64,000 nucleotides of DNA from Rhodococcus sp. 1168. Lineage in GTDB: Bacteria; Actinomycetota; Actinomycetes; Mycobacteriales; Mycobacteriaceae. Shown one piece after another: positions 8,995 through 17,956 of the stretch. Within the stretch, counting starts at the first letter, position 1. Every line of letters begins with the position of its first letter. Location: assembly GCF_002091955.1 (NCBI RefSeq), contig NZ_MKKY01000042.1, positions 62,001-126,000 on the forward strand, written 5' to 3'. The position numbers were made by a program, and so were the translations under genes. The notes beneath the pieces were generated by a model. That model did no database searches and was not told the DNA's origin. It worked only from the letters and a program-made list of their open reading frames with translations.

Positions 8995-9453
8995 CTACGC
9001 CGTCGCGTTCTGCCGCGCTCGAATCCGGTCGAGTATCGACACGATGCGCTGAAGAAACGACCGCGGGCTCGACAGCTCCGGCGAGCCCGGGCTCAGCTCG
9101 TCTGCATCTGTCACCGCGTCGCGGACAGCGGCGACGATACTGCGCTGATCGGTCAGATCGATTTCGGTCACCGACTGTTCCACGACGGCGATGACGTCCG
9201 ACTTGCCCGGAACCTGCTCGAGCAGGTTCTCGCGATACATCTCCACGTACAGCGTCGACTTGTGCACGCGGAATGCGAACTGTCGGCCGTCTGCGTTTCG
9301 ACCGAACCCATTCGCGTGCGCACCGACGGTGATCTGTTCGACGACGAACCGGCGCGTATCCGACACTTCCACGGAGCCGGAAATAACAGGGCGACCAGCT
9401 GTAACAGGGCGATGAGAACCCTCCGGTCGACTGAAATCTTTGGTAGTTACCAT
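8995..9453 (-). CDS. Hypothetical protein, positional counterpart of Rv2137c
   Basis: A 152-residue soluble protein of unknown function. The frame is open to 9813, but the ATG at 9453 has GAGGAG 6-9 bases upstream and divides coding-like from non-coding-like sequence, so I place the start there. It contains a beta-rich middle (RRFVVEQITVGAHANGFG) and an acidic C-terminal region. Two copies of TAACAGGGCGA lie inside the gene near 9384-9412. It is divergent from the lipoprotein gene, matching by position Rv2137c beside lppL in M. tuberculosis. I recognise no domain. Confidence 0.7.
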   Translation of the reverse strand: MVTTKDFSRPEGSHRPVTAGRPVISGSVEVSDTRRFVVEQITVGAHANGFGRNADGRQFAFRVHKSTLYVEMYRENLLEQVPGKSDVIAVVEQSVTEIDLTDQRSIVAAVRDAVTDADELSPGSPELSSPRSFLQRIVSILDRIRARQNATA

Positions 9454-9637
9454 CTCGACTCCTCGTTCTCTTCCCGGAAAACACGGTACCGCCACCTTGC
9501 TTCGACCGCACTCGGGTAGTCCGACAGTGTCGACTTCCAACTCATCAGGCAGGGTGGACTCGACACTTCGTTCCGCTACGCCACACCATGGCACCTTTTC
9601 AGACGCACGACCACAGCATCCAGGAGCAGGCATTCCC

Positions 9638-10663
9638 ATGAGAGACAGACGTTTGCGGTGGCGAACTCTCGCCGCGGTCGCGGCCACCTCGACGATCTTG
9701 TTGGCGGCCGGTTGTTCGGGCGACGGAGCCGACGAGGCCGATCCGGTGAGCGTCGAACCCTTGACCGGGGTCAGCTCCCCCGAAACCTCGACTCCCCCGG
9801 TGGGGAGCATCACGGCGTCTCGGTCCGGGATTCACTTCACCTCTTTCGACTCTGCCACGCGCAGCGTTCTCGCGCTCGACGACAGTTTTTCGAACCTGCT
9901 GGTTTTCGATACAGGCGACGGCAACGCCGAACCACGTGCAATATCGCTACCGGGCGAGGCAGCCACCATAGTGGCCCCCGGCGACGGGACAGTCGTGCTG
10001 CCGATGAACGGAAGCCTCGCACGCGTCGAGATAGGCGACTCGAAGGTCACCTCGACGGAAGTCGATGCGAATCTGCTCAGTGCTGCAGTTCTCGAGGACG
10101 GCAGAACAGCGGTGGGAGATGATCGTGGTTCGGTTCACATTCTCGAGCAAGACGGGACGGAATCGCAGACCATAGACGGTTTGACCTCGGTCGATGCCCT
10201 GGCCTCGACCATGTATGGGCTTGCTGCTCTGGATCGAGATCAAACCTCCGTCACCGTCGTGGATGTCGCCGACGGTTCCCTCGGCATCGCCCTCCGCGCC
10301 GGCGAGGGTGCAGCCGAGCTGGACACCGACCGGTTCGGGCGAATCTTGGTGACCGATGCCACCGGAGAAGAACTTCTCGTGTTCTCCTCGGACGAATTGT
10401 TGTTGCGTCAGCGCTTTCCTGTCGATGCGCAGCCGTGGGCCGTCACCTACGACAACGAGACCGACGTCGTATGGATCAGCGTCCCCGCCCTCAACCAAGT
10501 TGTCGGATACACGCTCGACACGGGAATTCCTGTCGAGGTTTCCAGGTTCGCGACTGTAAGGCAGCCGGACTCCCTCGCGATCGACTCCGCGACGGGTGAT
10601 TTGCTTGTGGGGTCGGCCGCCGGTGAGGGATTACAGCGAATACCGGCAGGCGAAGGCCGGTAG
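9638..10663 (+). CDS. lppL: LppL-like beta-propeller lipoprotein
   Basis: A 341-residue secreted lipoprotein. The start ATG at 9638 is preceded by AGGAGCAGG and begins MRDRRLRWR. A hydrophobic segment and lipobox LAAGC follow, predicting lipidation of Cys near residue 24. The mature part has repeating units of the kind seen in WD/NHL-type beta-propellers (for example ARVEIGD, GSVHILEQDG, VVDVADGSLG, VVWISVPALNQVVGYTLDTG). Position next to pyrD matches M. tuberculosis lppL (Rv2138). Function is unknown; it probably sits on the outer face of the membrane. Confidence 0.8.
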   Translation: MRDRRLRWRTLAAVAATSTILLAAGCSGDGADEADPVSVEPLTGVSSPETSTPPVGSITASRSGIHFTSFDSATRSVLALDDSFSNLLVFDTGDGNAEPRAISLPGEAATIVAPGDGTVVLPMNGSLARVEIGDSKVTSTEVDANLLSAAVLEDGRTAVGDDRGSVHILEQDGTESQTIDGLTSVDALASTMYGLAALDRDQTSVTVVDVADGSLGIALRAGEGAAELDTDRFGRILVTDATGEELLVFSSDELLLRQRFPVDAQPWAVTYDNETDVVWISVPALNQVVGYTLDTGIPVEVSRFATVRQPDSLAIDSATGDLLVGSAAGEGLQRIPAGEGR

Positions 10664-10693
10664 AGGCAGCGAGAGTCGAGGCGATAACCCACG

Positions 10694-10942
10694 GTGTCGA
10701 AGAACAGCTATGGGAGCGGGCGGTTCCCTCGAGAGTGGGACTTGACGTCCGAGGAGTGGGACTACGTTCCACTTCGCCTGCCGCCGGATGTCACACGGGT
10801 GACGGCCTCGATGCGGCTTACAATCCAGGCCGAGTTCGGCGGCTGGGAACTCTCGCGCATGCGCGTGTACACCGACGGAAGTCGGCGGGTGCTGCTCAAG
10901 CGAAAGAAAACTGCCGAGCATATACCCGATCCTGGAATATGA
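10694..10942 (+). CDS. Small DUF5703-like protein
   Basis: An 82-residue basic protein starting at GTG, 30 bases after the lipoprotein gene and 30 before pyrD, on the same strand. It has a compact Trp- and Tyr-rich N terminus (REWDLTSEEWDYVPLRLPPD) and a Lys/Arg-rich C-terminal half. I assign it to the DUF5703-type actinobacterial family by similarity from memory. The role is unknown; co-transcription with lppL and pyrD is likely. Confidence 0.65.
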   Translation: MSKNSYGSGRFPREWDLTSEEWDYVPLRLPPDVTRVTASMRLTIQAEFGGWELSRMRVYTDGSRRVLLKRKKTAEHIPDPGI

Positions 10943-10972
10943 GACCCGAGTATCAAGAGGGAAAGAAGAACT

Positions 10973-12058
10973 GTGGGCCAGACCTTGTACAGCGCGCTGC
11001 TTCGTTTGATGTTCTTGCTGCAGCCGGAGCGAATCCACCATCTCGCGTTCGCGACCATGCGCGCGCTGACGACCTTTACGCCGACGAGAAAGCTTCTCTC
11101 GCGAGTATTCGTCGTCGACGATCCCCTACTTCGAAGCACAGTTTTCGGCGTGGACTTCCCTAGACCACTCGGTCTCGCCGCAGGCTTCGACAAGAACGCG
11201 GACGGCGTGGATGCATGGGGGCCACTGGGCTTCGGGTTCGCCGAGGTAGGAACGGTCACCGCACAACCGCAGCCCGGTAATCCGACTCCCAGGCTGTTCC
11301 GGCTGCCTGCGGACCGCGCCCTGATCAACCGAATGGGCTTCAACAACCACGGCGCCGGCAACGCCGCCAACGTGCTGCGGAACCGCCGAGGCGGTGTACC
11401 GATCGGCGCGAACATCGGGAAGACGAAGGTCACGCTCCCCGCCGACGCTGCCGCCGACTACACCGCAAGCGCAACGCTTCTCGGGCCACTGTCCGACTTC
11501 TTGGTGGTGAACGTCAGCTCGCCGAACACCCCAGGGTTGCGGGACCTTCAGGCTGTCGCGTCTCTACGGCCAATCCTCGAGGCTGTGCAAAGCGTCGTCA
11601 CGGTTCCCATCCTGGTCAAGATCGCACCCGATCTGTCCGATGAGGACATAGACGCCGTCGCCGACCTTGCAGTCGAGTTGGGACTGGACGGGATCGTCGC
11701 GACCAATACGACGATCGACAGGTCGGGCCTGCGCACCTCGGCCGAGGAAGTCCAGTCCATCGGGGCAGGCGGCTTGTCGGGAGCACCGTTGGCGGACCGC
11801 TCGCTCGTGGTTCTACGACGGCTGTACGCCCGAGTTGGGACACGCATTGCCATCATCTCGGTCGGTGGCATCGAGTCGGTGGATCAAGCCTGGGAACGCA
11901 TCACCGCGGGCGCGTCACTGATCCAGGGCTACACAGGTTTCATCTATGGGGGCCCGTTCTGGATGCGTCGAATCAACAAGGGCATCGCCGGCAAATTGCG
12001 AGCGCACGGGTTCACGTCGTTGTCGGACGCGGTCGGATCGGATCACCGCCGCAGCTGA
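10973..12058 (+). CDS. pyrD: Dihydroorotate dehydrogenase (quinone), class 2
   Basis: A 361-residue FMN enzyme of de novo pyrimidine synthesis, oxidising dihydroorotate with quinone at the membrane. The GTG start is followed by an amphipathic N-terminal extension ([21 protein letters not shown]) typical of class 2 enzymes. The family motifs [39 protein letters not shown] and [14 protein letters not shown] (catalytic Ser) are present. The phosphate-binding ISVGGIES and [10 protein letters not shown] segments follow. It ends just before a perfect 17-bp terminator hairpin. Confidence 0.96.
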   Translation: MGQTLYSALLRLMFLLQPERIHHLAFATMRALTTFTPTRKLLSRVFVVDDPLLRSTVFGVDFPRPLGLAAGFDKNADGVDAWGPLGFGFAEVGTVTAQPQPGNPTPRLFRLPADRALINRMGFNNHGAGNAANVLRNRRGGVPIGANIGKTKVTLPADAAADYTASATLLGPLSDFLVVNVSSPNTPGLRDLQAVASLRPILEAVQSVVTVPILVKIAPDLSDEDIDAVADLAVELGLDGIVATNTTIDRSGLRTSAEEVQSIGAGGLSGAPLADRSLVVLRRLYARVGTRIAIISVGGIESVDQAWERITAGASLIQGYTGFIYGGPFWMRRINKGIAGKLRAHGFTSLSDAVGSDHRRS

Positions 12059-12066
12059 CACAGCAA

Positions 12067-12105
12067 AAAGGCCGTGTTGTGCACCATCTGCACAACACGG
12101 CCTTT
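12067..12105. terminator. Bidirectional terminator between pyrD and the PEBP-family gene
   Basis: Perfect 17-bp inverted repeat (AAAGGCCGTGTTGTGCA and its complement) with a 5-base loop, flanked by an A run on one side and CTTTCTT on the other. It separates the convergent pyrD and PEBP genes. Confidence 0.9.
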
Positions 12106-12120
12106 CTTGTGCATTGGGGC

Positions 12121-12651
12121 CTATCGAGCCTCGTACACACCCGTCAGGACGGCTCGTCCGATCGCGTGCGAGAACAGGTTGAAACCGAGAAACGCCGGCG
12201 TTGCCGTTTCGTCCACTTCCAGTCGCTCGACGTCGACCGCATGGACCACGAACATGTAGCGGTGTGGTCCATGACCCGCTGGAGGTGCCGCACCGATGTA
12301 TCGAAACAGACCCGCATCGTTCTTCAACGTGACAGCAGCACTGGGCACACCCGTACCGCCGTCGTCACCGGCACCCGCGACTAGCGAAGTCGTCTCGACT
12401 GGGATGTTCGCTACCGCCCAGTGCCAGAAACCCGACGCCGTCGGTGCGTCCGGGTCGAAGACGGTGAGTGCAAAACTTTTGGTGCCTTCGGGAAACCCGG
12501 ACCAGGAAAGTTGCGGCGAATTGTCGTGGCCGCCGGCGCCCATGATTCCGCTCAACTGCTGGTTATCGAGAGTGCCACCGTCCTGAACATCCTCCGAGGT
12601 GAGTTCGAAGGAAGGCAGTGCGGGAAGTGCGTCGTAAGGGTTGTACGCCAT
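12121..12651 (-). CDS. YbhB/YbcL-family Raf-kinase-inhibitor-like (PEBP) protein
   Basis: A 176-residue PEBP-fold protein, counterpart of Rv2140c. The open frame reaches 12966, but the upstream part overlaps the M20 peptidase gene and has no coding character. The ATG at 12651 with AAAGGATC upstream gives the family length. Ligand-pocket motifs are present: [20 protein letters not shown] and [17 protein letters not shown] proteins bind phospholipid head groups or other anions; the physiological role in bacteria is unclear. It follows the M20 peptidase gene by 17 bases, so the two probably form an operon. Confidence 0.9.
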   Translation of the reverse strand: MAYNPYDALPALPSFELTSEDVQDGGTLDNQQLSGIMGAGGHDNSPQLSWSGFPEGTKSFALTVFDPDAPTASGFWHWAVANIPVETTSLVAGAGDDGGTGVPSAAVTLKNDAGLFRYIGAAPPAGHGPHRYMFVVHAVDVERLEVDETATPAFLGFNLFSHAIGRAVLTGVYEAR

Positions 12652-12668
12652 CAAAAGATCCTTTCGAT

Positions 12669-14030
12669 TCAGCTGTGCAGCAGAAAGTGTTCCAACACCT
12701 GTGTACCGAACTTCAATGAACTGACCGGTACCCTCTCGTCCACGCCGTGAAACAGGGCTGCGAAGTCGAGTTCGGGCGGCAATTTGAGCGGCGCGAAACC
12801 AAAGCATCGAATACCCAAGCGCGCGAAGGCCTTTGCATCCGTACCACCCGACAGCATGTACGGAACCGTACGTCCGTTCTCGTCGTGTGCAAGTATCGCG
12901 TCGTTCATGGCGTCGACGAGGTGCCCGTCGAAAGTAGTCTCGTAGGAGTCGAGCTTGGTGACCCACTCACGTTCGACGTTGGGCCCGATCAGTTCGTCCA
13001 CTTCCCGCTCGAACGCAGCCTGACGCCCGGGGACCACCCGGCAATCGATCATCGCCTCGGCGGTCTGTGGAATAACGTTCGCCTTGTATCCGGCTTTGAG
13101 CATTGTCGGGTTGGCGGTATCTCGCAGTGTCGCGCCCACGATCCGCGCGATGCTGCCGAGTTTGAGCAAGGAGCCGTCGAGATCGGGGCTTTTCGGGTCG
13201 AAATCGAGTCCGGTTTCCTCGGCCACCGCTGCGAAGAACTCTGCTACCGAATCGGAGATCACCAGCGGGAATGTGTGGTTGCCGAGCTTGGCCACAGCTT
13301 CTGCCAGATAGGTCACCGCATTCTCTTCGTGCAGAAACGACCCGTGCCCGGCTCGCGCCTTCGCGGTCAGTTTCATCCACCCGAGACCCTTCTCTGCCGT
13401 CTCGACCATGTACAGCCGCTTCTCCGTGCCGTCCGGCCTGGCGACCGTCAAGGAAAAGCCACCGACCTCACCGACTGCTTCGGTGACACCTTCGAACAGG
13501 TCGGGACGATGCTCGACGAGCCACTGCGAGCCGTACTTCCCACCGTTCTCTTCGTCGGCAAGGAAGGCAAAGAGAATATTGCGCGGTGGAACAGTGCCGT
13601 TCGATTTGAATTGTCGTGCCAGCGCCAGCGCCATCCCGACCATGTCTTTCATATCGATCGCGCCGCGACCCCACACGTACCCGTCTTCGACAGCGCCGGA
13701 GAACGGATGCACACTCCAATCCGCAGGTTCTGCCGGGACGACGTCGAGATGCCCGTGGATCAACAACGTGCCGCGGCTCGGGTCCGAACCCGGCAACGTG
13801 GCGAATACATTCCCACGGCCGGGAGCTCCGGATTCGACGTACTCGGTCTTGTAACCGACCTCGTGAAGTTTCTGCGCCACCCACTCGGCGCACTCCTTCT
13901 CCCCCTTGGTCGTTTCCAGTTCGCCGGTGTTGGAGGTGTCGAATCTGATCAAAGCGCTGACGAGGTCGACAACCTCGTCGAGTGCGGTCGTCGGGACAGG
14001 GTCGGGATGGGGATGATCGGCGGAAGACAC
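12669..14030 (-). CDS. M20-family metallopeptidase (Rv2141c-like dipeptidase)
   Basis: A 453-residue cytosolic metallopeptidase of the M20/M25/M40 family. Motifs in order: HGHLDVVP (zinc His and the Asp after it), RGAIDMKDM (bridging Asp), [13 protein letters not shown] (catalytic Glu and zinc Glu), and a later GGTDAKAF with a C-terminal His in the [10 protein letters not shown] segment. A dimerisation lid with [12 protein letters not shown] lies in the middle. The exact peptide or N-acyl substrate cannot be told. The start is a GTG ([11 protein letters not shown]) with a weak AGGA upstream. It is upstream of, and probably co-transcribed with, the PEBP gene. Confidence 0.9.
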   Translation of the reverse strand: MSSADHPHPDPVPTTALDEVVDLVSALIRFDTSNTGELETTKGEKECAEWVAQKLHEVGYKTEYVESGAPGRGNVFATLPGSDPSRGTLLIHGHLDVVPAEPADWSVHPFSGAVEDGYVWGRGAIDMKDMVGMALALARQFKSNGTVPPRNILFAFLADEENGGKYGSQWLVEHRPDLFEGVTEAVGEVGGFSLTVARPDGTEKRLYMVETAEKGLGWMKLTAKARAGHGSFLHEENAVTYLAEAVAKLGNHTFPLVISDSVAEFFAAVAEETGLDFDPKSPDLDGSLLKLGSIARIVGATLRDTANPTMLKAGYKANVIPQTAEAMIDCRVVPGRQAAFEREVDELIGPNVEREWVTKLDSYETTFDGHLVDAMNDAILAHDENGRTVPYMLSGGTDAKAFARLGIRCFGFAPLKLPPELDFAALFHGVDERVPVSSLKFGTQVLEHFLLHS

Positions 14031-14185
14031 CCCACGTTCCTACCACCCGGGCCGCGACGACGGGCGAACTGACGTGGGGATTTGGGCGATGGGCCACCCG
14101 TCATATATCTTTGTCCAGCACGCAGCGAGCAGGCGTGCGAACAAGATGTGTACACCGTGTTGCTGGCATTTACAGTGCACAACTG

Positions 14186-14274
14186 GTCCGAGTGGCGGAA
14201 TGGCAGACGCGCTAGCTTGAGGTGCTAGTGTCCTATTAACGGACGTGGGGGTTCAAGTCCCCCCTCGGACACCA
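14186..14274 (+). tRNA. tRNA-Leu (anticodon GAG)
   Basis: A class II tRNA: 7-bp acceptor stem GTCCGAG/CTCGGAC, anticodon stem CTAGC/GCTAG with loop TTGAGGT (anticodon GAG, reading CUC/CUU), a long variable arm (GTCCTATTAACGGAC) and T-arm GGGGGTTCAAGTCCCCC. The 3' CCA is encoded. A TACAGT hexamer at 14171-14176 is a plausible -10. Confidence 0.95.
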
Positions 14275-14327
14275 GGGAATTGCACAAGATCTTGTGTAAA
14301 AGTTCCAGAAGTTCTGCGTTGAGACAG

Positions 14328-14369
14328 ACGACATAGGCCCCGATTCCCTGGAATCGGGGCCTATGTCGT
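14328..14369. terminator. Terminator after tRNA-Leu
   Basis: Near-perfect 20-bp stem (ACGACATAGGCCCCGATTCC and complement) with a minimal loop and a following TTTT. It lies between the tRNA and the SDR gene; the ATG at 14363 inside the stem is therefore not used as a start. Confidence 0.85.
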
Positions 14370-14398
14370 TTTCGCACGTAGCAAGGAGAGGAAGACCG

Positions 14399-15916
14399 AT
14401 GGTCGACGGGAACGCTGTTGCCGATTCGGAGTTACTCGGATCTTCGACCGAGTACTCGGGGATCGAGCCGGCCGATCTTGCGACCTGCCTCCGTGTCCTC
14501 GCCCAGGCTGGGTCGCTGGACAAGAATCATCCTGATTCGATCGTTGTGCAACGCGCTTCGGGACAACTGTTCAAGGACCTGAAACGGGCACGCCGTGTCG
14601 CTGCACGTTCGGCCAAGTCGGATGCGGATCGGGCCGTTGTCGAGGCAACCGCCACCGGGTCACCGGATCGCATCGACGACGAGACCGCGGGCATATCGTT
14701 GACCTCGCGGACCGAAACCGAGTTCGCAGGCACGTTGATTCGCCCCCGCCCGTGCTACATCTGTAAGCAGCGCTACACGCTGGTCGACTCGTTCTATCAT
14801 CAGCTGTGCCCGGAATGCGCAGCGTTGAACCGGAGCAAACGCAATGCAACTACCGATCTGACCGGCCGCACCGCGCTTCTCACCGGTGGGCGAGCCAAGA
14901 TCGGCATGTACATCGCGCTGCGACTGCTGCGGGACGGAGCTCATACGACGATCACGACGCGTTTCCCCAATGATGCCGTCCGTAGATTCGCGGCGATGCC
15001 GGACAGCGACAAGTGGCTTCACCGACTCCGTATCGTCGGAATCGATCTGCGTGACCCGGCTCAGGTTGTCGCACTTGCAGATTCGGTTTCCGCTCATGGA
15101 CCACTCGACATCCTGATCAACAATGCAGCGCAAACGGTGAAGCGCTCGATAGGTGCATACAGTGCGCTTGCAGACGGTGAGTCGACACCGCTGTCCCTGG
15201 ACTTCATCCCAGCCGGATCTCGGCCGGAAGTGACGAAGTTCGGCACGACGAGTGATGCGCATCCCGCTTCGCTGGCGAGTTCGCTGCCGGAGACCGCGAT
15301 CACGGCGGGAGGTCGTGATTCTCTCACCGCCGAGGCCGTCGCATCTCTTGCGTTGGTTGCAGGATCGGCGAGCGCCGATCGAATCGAGCAGGGTATCGCT
15401 ATCGACGCCGGTGGACTCGTGCCGGATCTGGCGGATACGAACAGTTGGATACATACCGTCGAGCAGGTCGATCCGGTGGAACTGCTCGAAGTTCAGCTAT
15501 GCAATTCGGTGGCACCGTTCATTCTGGTCTCCCGTCTGCGCGCAGCCATGGAAGCCTCGACTGCCCGCCGCAAGTACGTCGTGAACGTCTCGGCAATGGA
15601 GGGGCAGTTCAGTCGGGCGTACAAAGGTCCCGGACATCCGCACACCAACATGGCCAAGGCCGCGCTCAATATGCTCACCCGAACGAGTGCCAAAGAAATG
15701 CTCGATCACGGAATCCTGATGAGCGCCGTCGATACAGGTTGGATCACCGACGAACGACCCCACCCGACGAAGATGCGGTTGGCGGACGAGGGATTCCACG
15801 CGCCACTCGATCTTGTCGACGGTGCGGCGCGTGTCTACGACCCCATCGTGCAAGGCGAGGCGGGTATCGATCTGTACGGCCAGTTCCTCAAGGACTACGG
15901 CCCCTCACCCTGGTGA
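14399..15916 (+). CDS. SDR-family oxidoreductase with N-terminal zinc ribbon and non-canonical active site
   Basis: A 505-residue protein; the start ATG at 14399 follows AGGAGAGGAAG. Residues 1-110 are alpha-helical and Arg-rich. Residues 119-140 form a CX2C-X14-CX2C ribbon (C119, C122, C137, C140). A Rossmann domain starts near residue 150 with TALLTGGRAKIG, then ILINNAAQ. About 110 residues with no SDR similarity are inserted before NSVAPF, and NVSAMEG gives the catalytic Ser. The YxxxK motif reads TNMAK (Thr416, Lys420), so the catalytic Tyr is replaced by Thr. The combination suggests a specialised subfamily. Substrate is unknown. It stands alone after tRNA-Leu. Confidence 0.8.
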   Translation: MVDGNAVADSELLGSSTEYSGIEPADLATCLRVLAQAGSLDKNHPDSIVVQRASGQLFKDLKRARRVAARSAKSDADRAVVEATATGSPDRIDDETAGISLTSRTETEFAGTLIRPRPCYICKQRYTLVDSFYHQLCPECAALNRSKRNATTDLTGRTALLTGGRAKIGMYIALRLLRDGAHTTITTRFPNDAVRRFAAMPDSDKWLHRLRIVGIDLRDPAQVVALADSVSAHGPLDILINNAAQTVKRSIGAYSALADGESTPLSLDFIPAGSRPEVTKFGTTSDAHPASLASSLPETAITAGGRDSLTAEAVASLALVAGSASADRIEQGIAIDAGGLVPDLADTNSWIHTVEQVDPVELLEVQLCNSVAPFILVSRLRAAMEASTARRKYVVNVSAMEGQFSRAYKGPGHPHTNMAKAALNMLTRTSAKEMLDHGILMSAVDTGWITDERPHPTKMRLADEGFHAPLDLVDGAARVYDPIVQGEAGIDLYGQFLKDYGPSPW

Positions 15917-16004
15917 TGTCGACACGTTTGTGCCGCGACACTCGAGGGAATACCGGTTTGCGAAGATCGGGTCTCGGGCGTGGTGACGGATAGGCGGTTG
16001 GGGT

Positions 16005-17501
16005 ATGGGCGACGATGTCGAACAGCGGAAGTTCACCAGGGAGGACCGTCATCGGTTCCGGCAGAAGGTTCAGGACTGCCTCGATGCACTCGCGACCATG
16101 CTCGCGCAGGAGACATTCGAGGTCGGGCAGCCGCAAATAGGGATGGAGATCGAACTCAATCTCGTCGACGACGCCATGGCGCCTGCGATGGCCAACGCGA
16201 CCGTCCTCGACGCGATTGCCGACCCGGACTATCAGACGGAGCTCGGCCAGTTCAACATCGAGATCAATGTCGAACCACGCCCGTTGCGCGGCAGCAGCAT
16301 CGAAGATCTCGAACGCGATTTGCGGACCTCGCTCAATGCTGCTGACGAGCGCGCACGGGCGTCGGGTAGCCGACTCGCGATGATCGGAATGCTGCCGACA
16401 TTGACCGAGAAGCACTTCGAGCATCGCTGGTTGTCGGCGAACCCCAGGTACGACCTGCTCAACCAACAAATCTTTGCCGCTCGCGGTGAGGATATCGAAC
16501 TCGATATCCTCGGGGTCCGGCTGCCCGGAGCAGATTCGGCCGAGAAGCTGTCGACCATCACGGACACGATCCTGCCCGAAGCGGCCTGCACGTCGGTGCA
16601 ACTCCACCTGCAGGTGGCCCCGGAGGACTTCGCCTCGCATTGGAATGCAGCGCAGGCGCTCGCCGGCGTACAGGTAGCGCTCGCGGCCAATTCACCGTTC
16701 CTTGCCGGCCGTGCCCTGTGGCACGAAACGCGTATCCCGTTGTTCGAGCAGGCAACCGATACCAGGCCGAAGGAATTGGTGAATCAAGGAGTGCGGCCGA
16801 GGGTCTGGTTCGGTGAACGATGGATCACCTCGATCTTCGACCTGTTCGAGGAGAACTCACGATACTTCCCAGCGCTGCTGCCGGTCTGCAGCGACGAGGA
16901 TCCACTGGCAGCGTTGGCAGAGGGCTTCACACCGAACCTGTCCGAGTTGCGCATGCACAACGGGACCGTCTACCGCTGGAATCGGCCCATCTACGATCGC
17001 TCGTCCGGCGGTCACCACATCCGACTCGAAAACAGGGTGCTACCCGCCGGTCCGTCGATCGTGGACACGCTCGCCGATGCCGCGTTCTACTACGGGACCG
17101 TCCGCTCGCTCGCAGACGCCGACAGGCCACTGTGGTCGCAGATGTCGTTCGATGCGGCAGAAGAAAACTTGCATTCAGCCGCTCGAGGCGGATTCGATTC
17201 TCGGCTCTACTGGCCGGAAGTAGGCTCGGTGAGCCCACAGGAATTGGTCCTTCGACGGTTACTGCCGATGGCCGACGCCGGGCTCGCGGCCTATGGCGTG
17301 GATGTCGCCGTGCGCGAGAAGTATCTCGGCATAATCGAGGGTCGTTGTTTGGCTCGACGTTCGGGCTCGGTCTGGCAACGCGAGGCGGTAGTGGCGCGCG
17401 AGCGTGCCGGTGAGGACCGACAGTCCGCGTTGGCCTGGATGCTCGGTGACTACGTCACGTTGATGAACGAAGGCGAACCGGTCCACACCTGGTCTTTCTG
17501 A
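16005..17501 (+). CDS. Glutamate-cysteine ligase-like (GCS2-superfamily) carboxylate-amine ligase
   Basis: A 498-residue protein of the glutamate-cysteine ligase GCS2 superfamily. The metal/ATP-binding N-terminal part contains QIGMEIELNLVDD and ELGQFNIEINVEPRPLRG. SVQLHLQV, ALAANSPFLAGR and HHIRLENRVLPAGPS are further superfamily-type segments. Actinobacteria with mycothiol do not normally make glutathione, so this is more likely an amide-forming ligase for another acid/amine pair. It is not obviously EgtA, as no ergothioneine genes are nearby. Downstream is a DUF2784 gene with its own leaderless promoter. Confidence 0.8.
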   Translation: MGDDVEQRKFTREDRHRFRQKVQDCLDALATMLAQETFEVGQPQIGMEIELNLVDDAMAPAMANATVLDAIADPDYQTELGQFNIEINVEPRPLRGSSIEDLERDLRTSLNAADERARASGSRLAMIGMLPTLTEKHFEHRWLSANPRYDLLNQQIFAARGEDIELDILGVRLPGADSAEKLSTITDTILPEAACTSVQLHLQVAPEDFASHWNAAQALAGVQVALAANSPFLAGRALWHETRIPLFEQATDTRPKELVNQGVRPRVWFGERWITSIFDLFEENSRYFPALLPVCSDEDPLAALAEGFTPNLSELRMHNGTVYRWNRPIYDRSSGGHHIRLENRVLPAGPSIVDTLADAAFYYGTVRSLADADRPLWSQMSFDAAEENLHSAARGGFDSRLYWPEVGSVSPQELVLRRLLPMADAGLAAYGVDVAVREKYLGIIEGRCLARRSGSVWQREAVVARERAGEDRQSALAWMLGDYVTLMNEGEPVHTWSF

Positions 17502-17514
17502 CCCGCTGGGGGCA

Positions 17515-17520
17515 TAGGAT
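17515..17520 (+). promoter_or_regulatory. -10 hexamer of leaderless DUF2784 promoter
   Basis: TAGGAT ends 6 bases before the ATG at 17527; no ribosome-binding site lies between. This matches the leaderless arrangement seen repeatedly in the window. Confidence 0.55.
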
Positions 17521-17526
17521 CGGTTC

Positions 17527-17901
17527 ATGATGTTCCGGGCGCTGGCCGACATCACGGCAGCGGCGCACCTCGCCTTCGTCGTGTATGTCGTCGCGGGCGG
17601 TTTTCTCGCCTGGCGCTATCGACGCACAATTTTGCTGCATGGCGTCGCAGTGGCGTGGGGGTTCGTCTCGATAGTGATCGGCGTCGACTGCCCGCTCACG
17701 CAACTCGAAAGCTGGGCCCGAGTGCGCGGCGGCGAATCAGCACTGCCGTCCACCGGTTTCATCGATTATTACCTCACCGGGGTCGTCTACCCCGAAAGCA
17801 TGCTCGGCGTGATTCGGTTTGCGGCAATCTGCACCGTCGCCATCTCGTGGGCAGGATTCGCGGTGCTCCGATCGCGCTCACGGCACCTCAGCGCGACCTG
17901 A
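17527..17901 (+). CDS. DUF2784 membrane protein
   Basis: A 124-residue integral membrane protein of the DUF2784 family, function unknown. Three to four hydrophobic helices are visible: about residues 7-27 (LADITAAAHLAFVVYVVAGG), 36-55, and 94-114. A conserved polar loop has CPLTQLESWARVRGG and GFIDYYLTG, the family signature. It lies between the GCS2-type ligase and a saccharopine-dehydrogenase-like gene. A TAGGAT hexamer supports a leaderless start here. Confidence 0.85.
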   Translation: MMFRALADITAAAHLAFVVYVVAGGFLAWRYRRTILLHGVAVAWGFVSIVIGVDCPLTQLESWARVRGGESALPSTGFIDYYLTGVVYPESMLGVIRFAAICTVAISWAGFAVLRSRSRHLSAT

Positions 17902-17943
17902 TCGAGGATGGTGGGCGTCGTCGACTCTCGGCGTGATGCACGT

Positions 17944-17949
17944 TACTGT
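17944..17949 (+). promoter_or_regulatory. -10 hexamer of leaderless promoter for the saccharopine-dehydrogenase-like gene
   Basis: TACTGT ends 7 bases before the ATG at 17957, which is also the start expected by comparison with the Rv2449c-type family. Confidence 0.5.
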
Positions 17950-17956
17950 CGAGTAC

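Noticed and set aside
9454-9813. N-terminal extension of the 8995-9453 hypothetical gene
   Set aside because: It overlaps the lipoprotein signal-peptide region on the other strand; ATG 9453 has a good GAGGAG site.
12652-12966. N-terminal extension of the PEBP protein
   Set aside because: It is Arg-rich, lies in another frame of the M20 peptidase gene, and the ATG at 12651 gives the family length.
14363-14398. Upstream ATG start for the zinc-ribbon SDR
   Set aside because: It lies inside the tRNA-Leu terminator stem; ATG 14399 has AGGAGAGGAAG.
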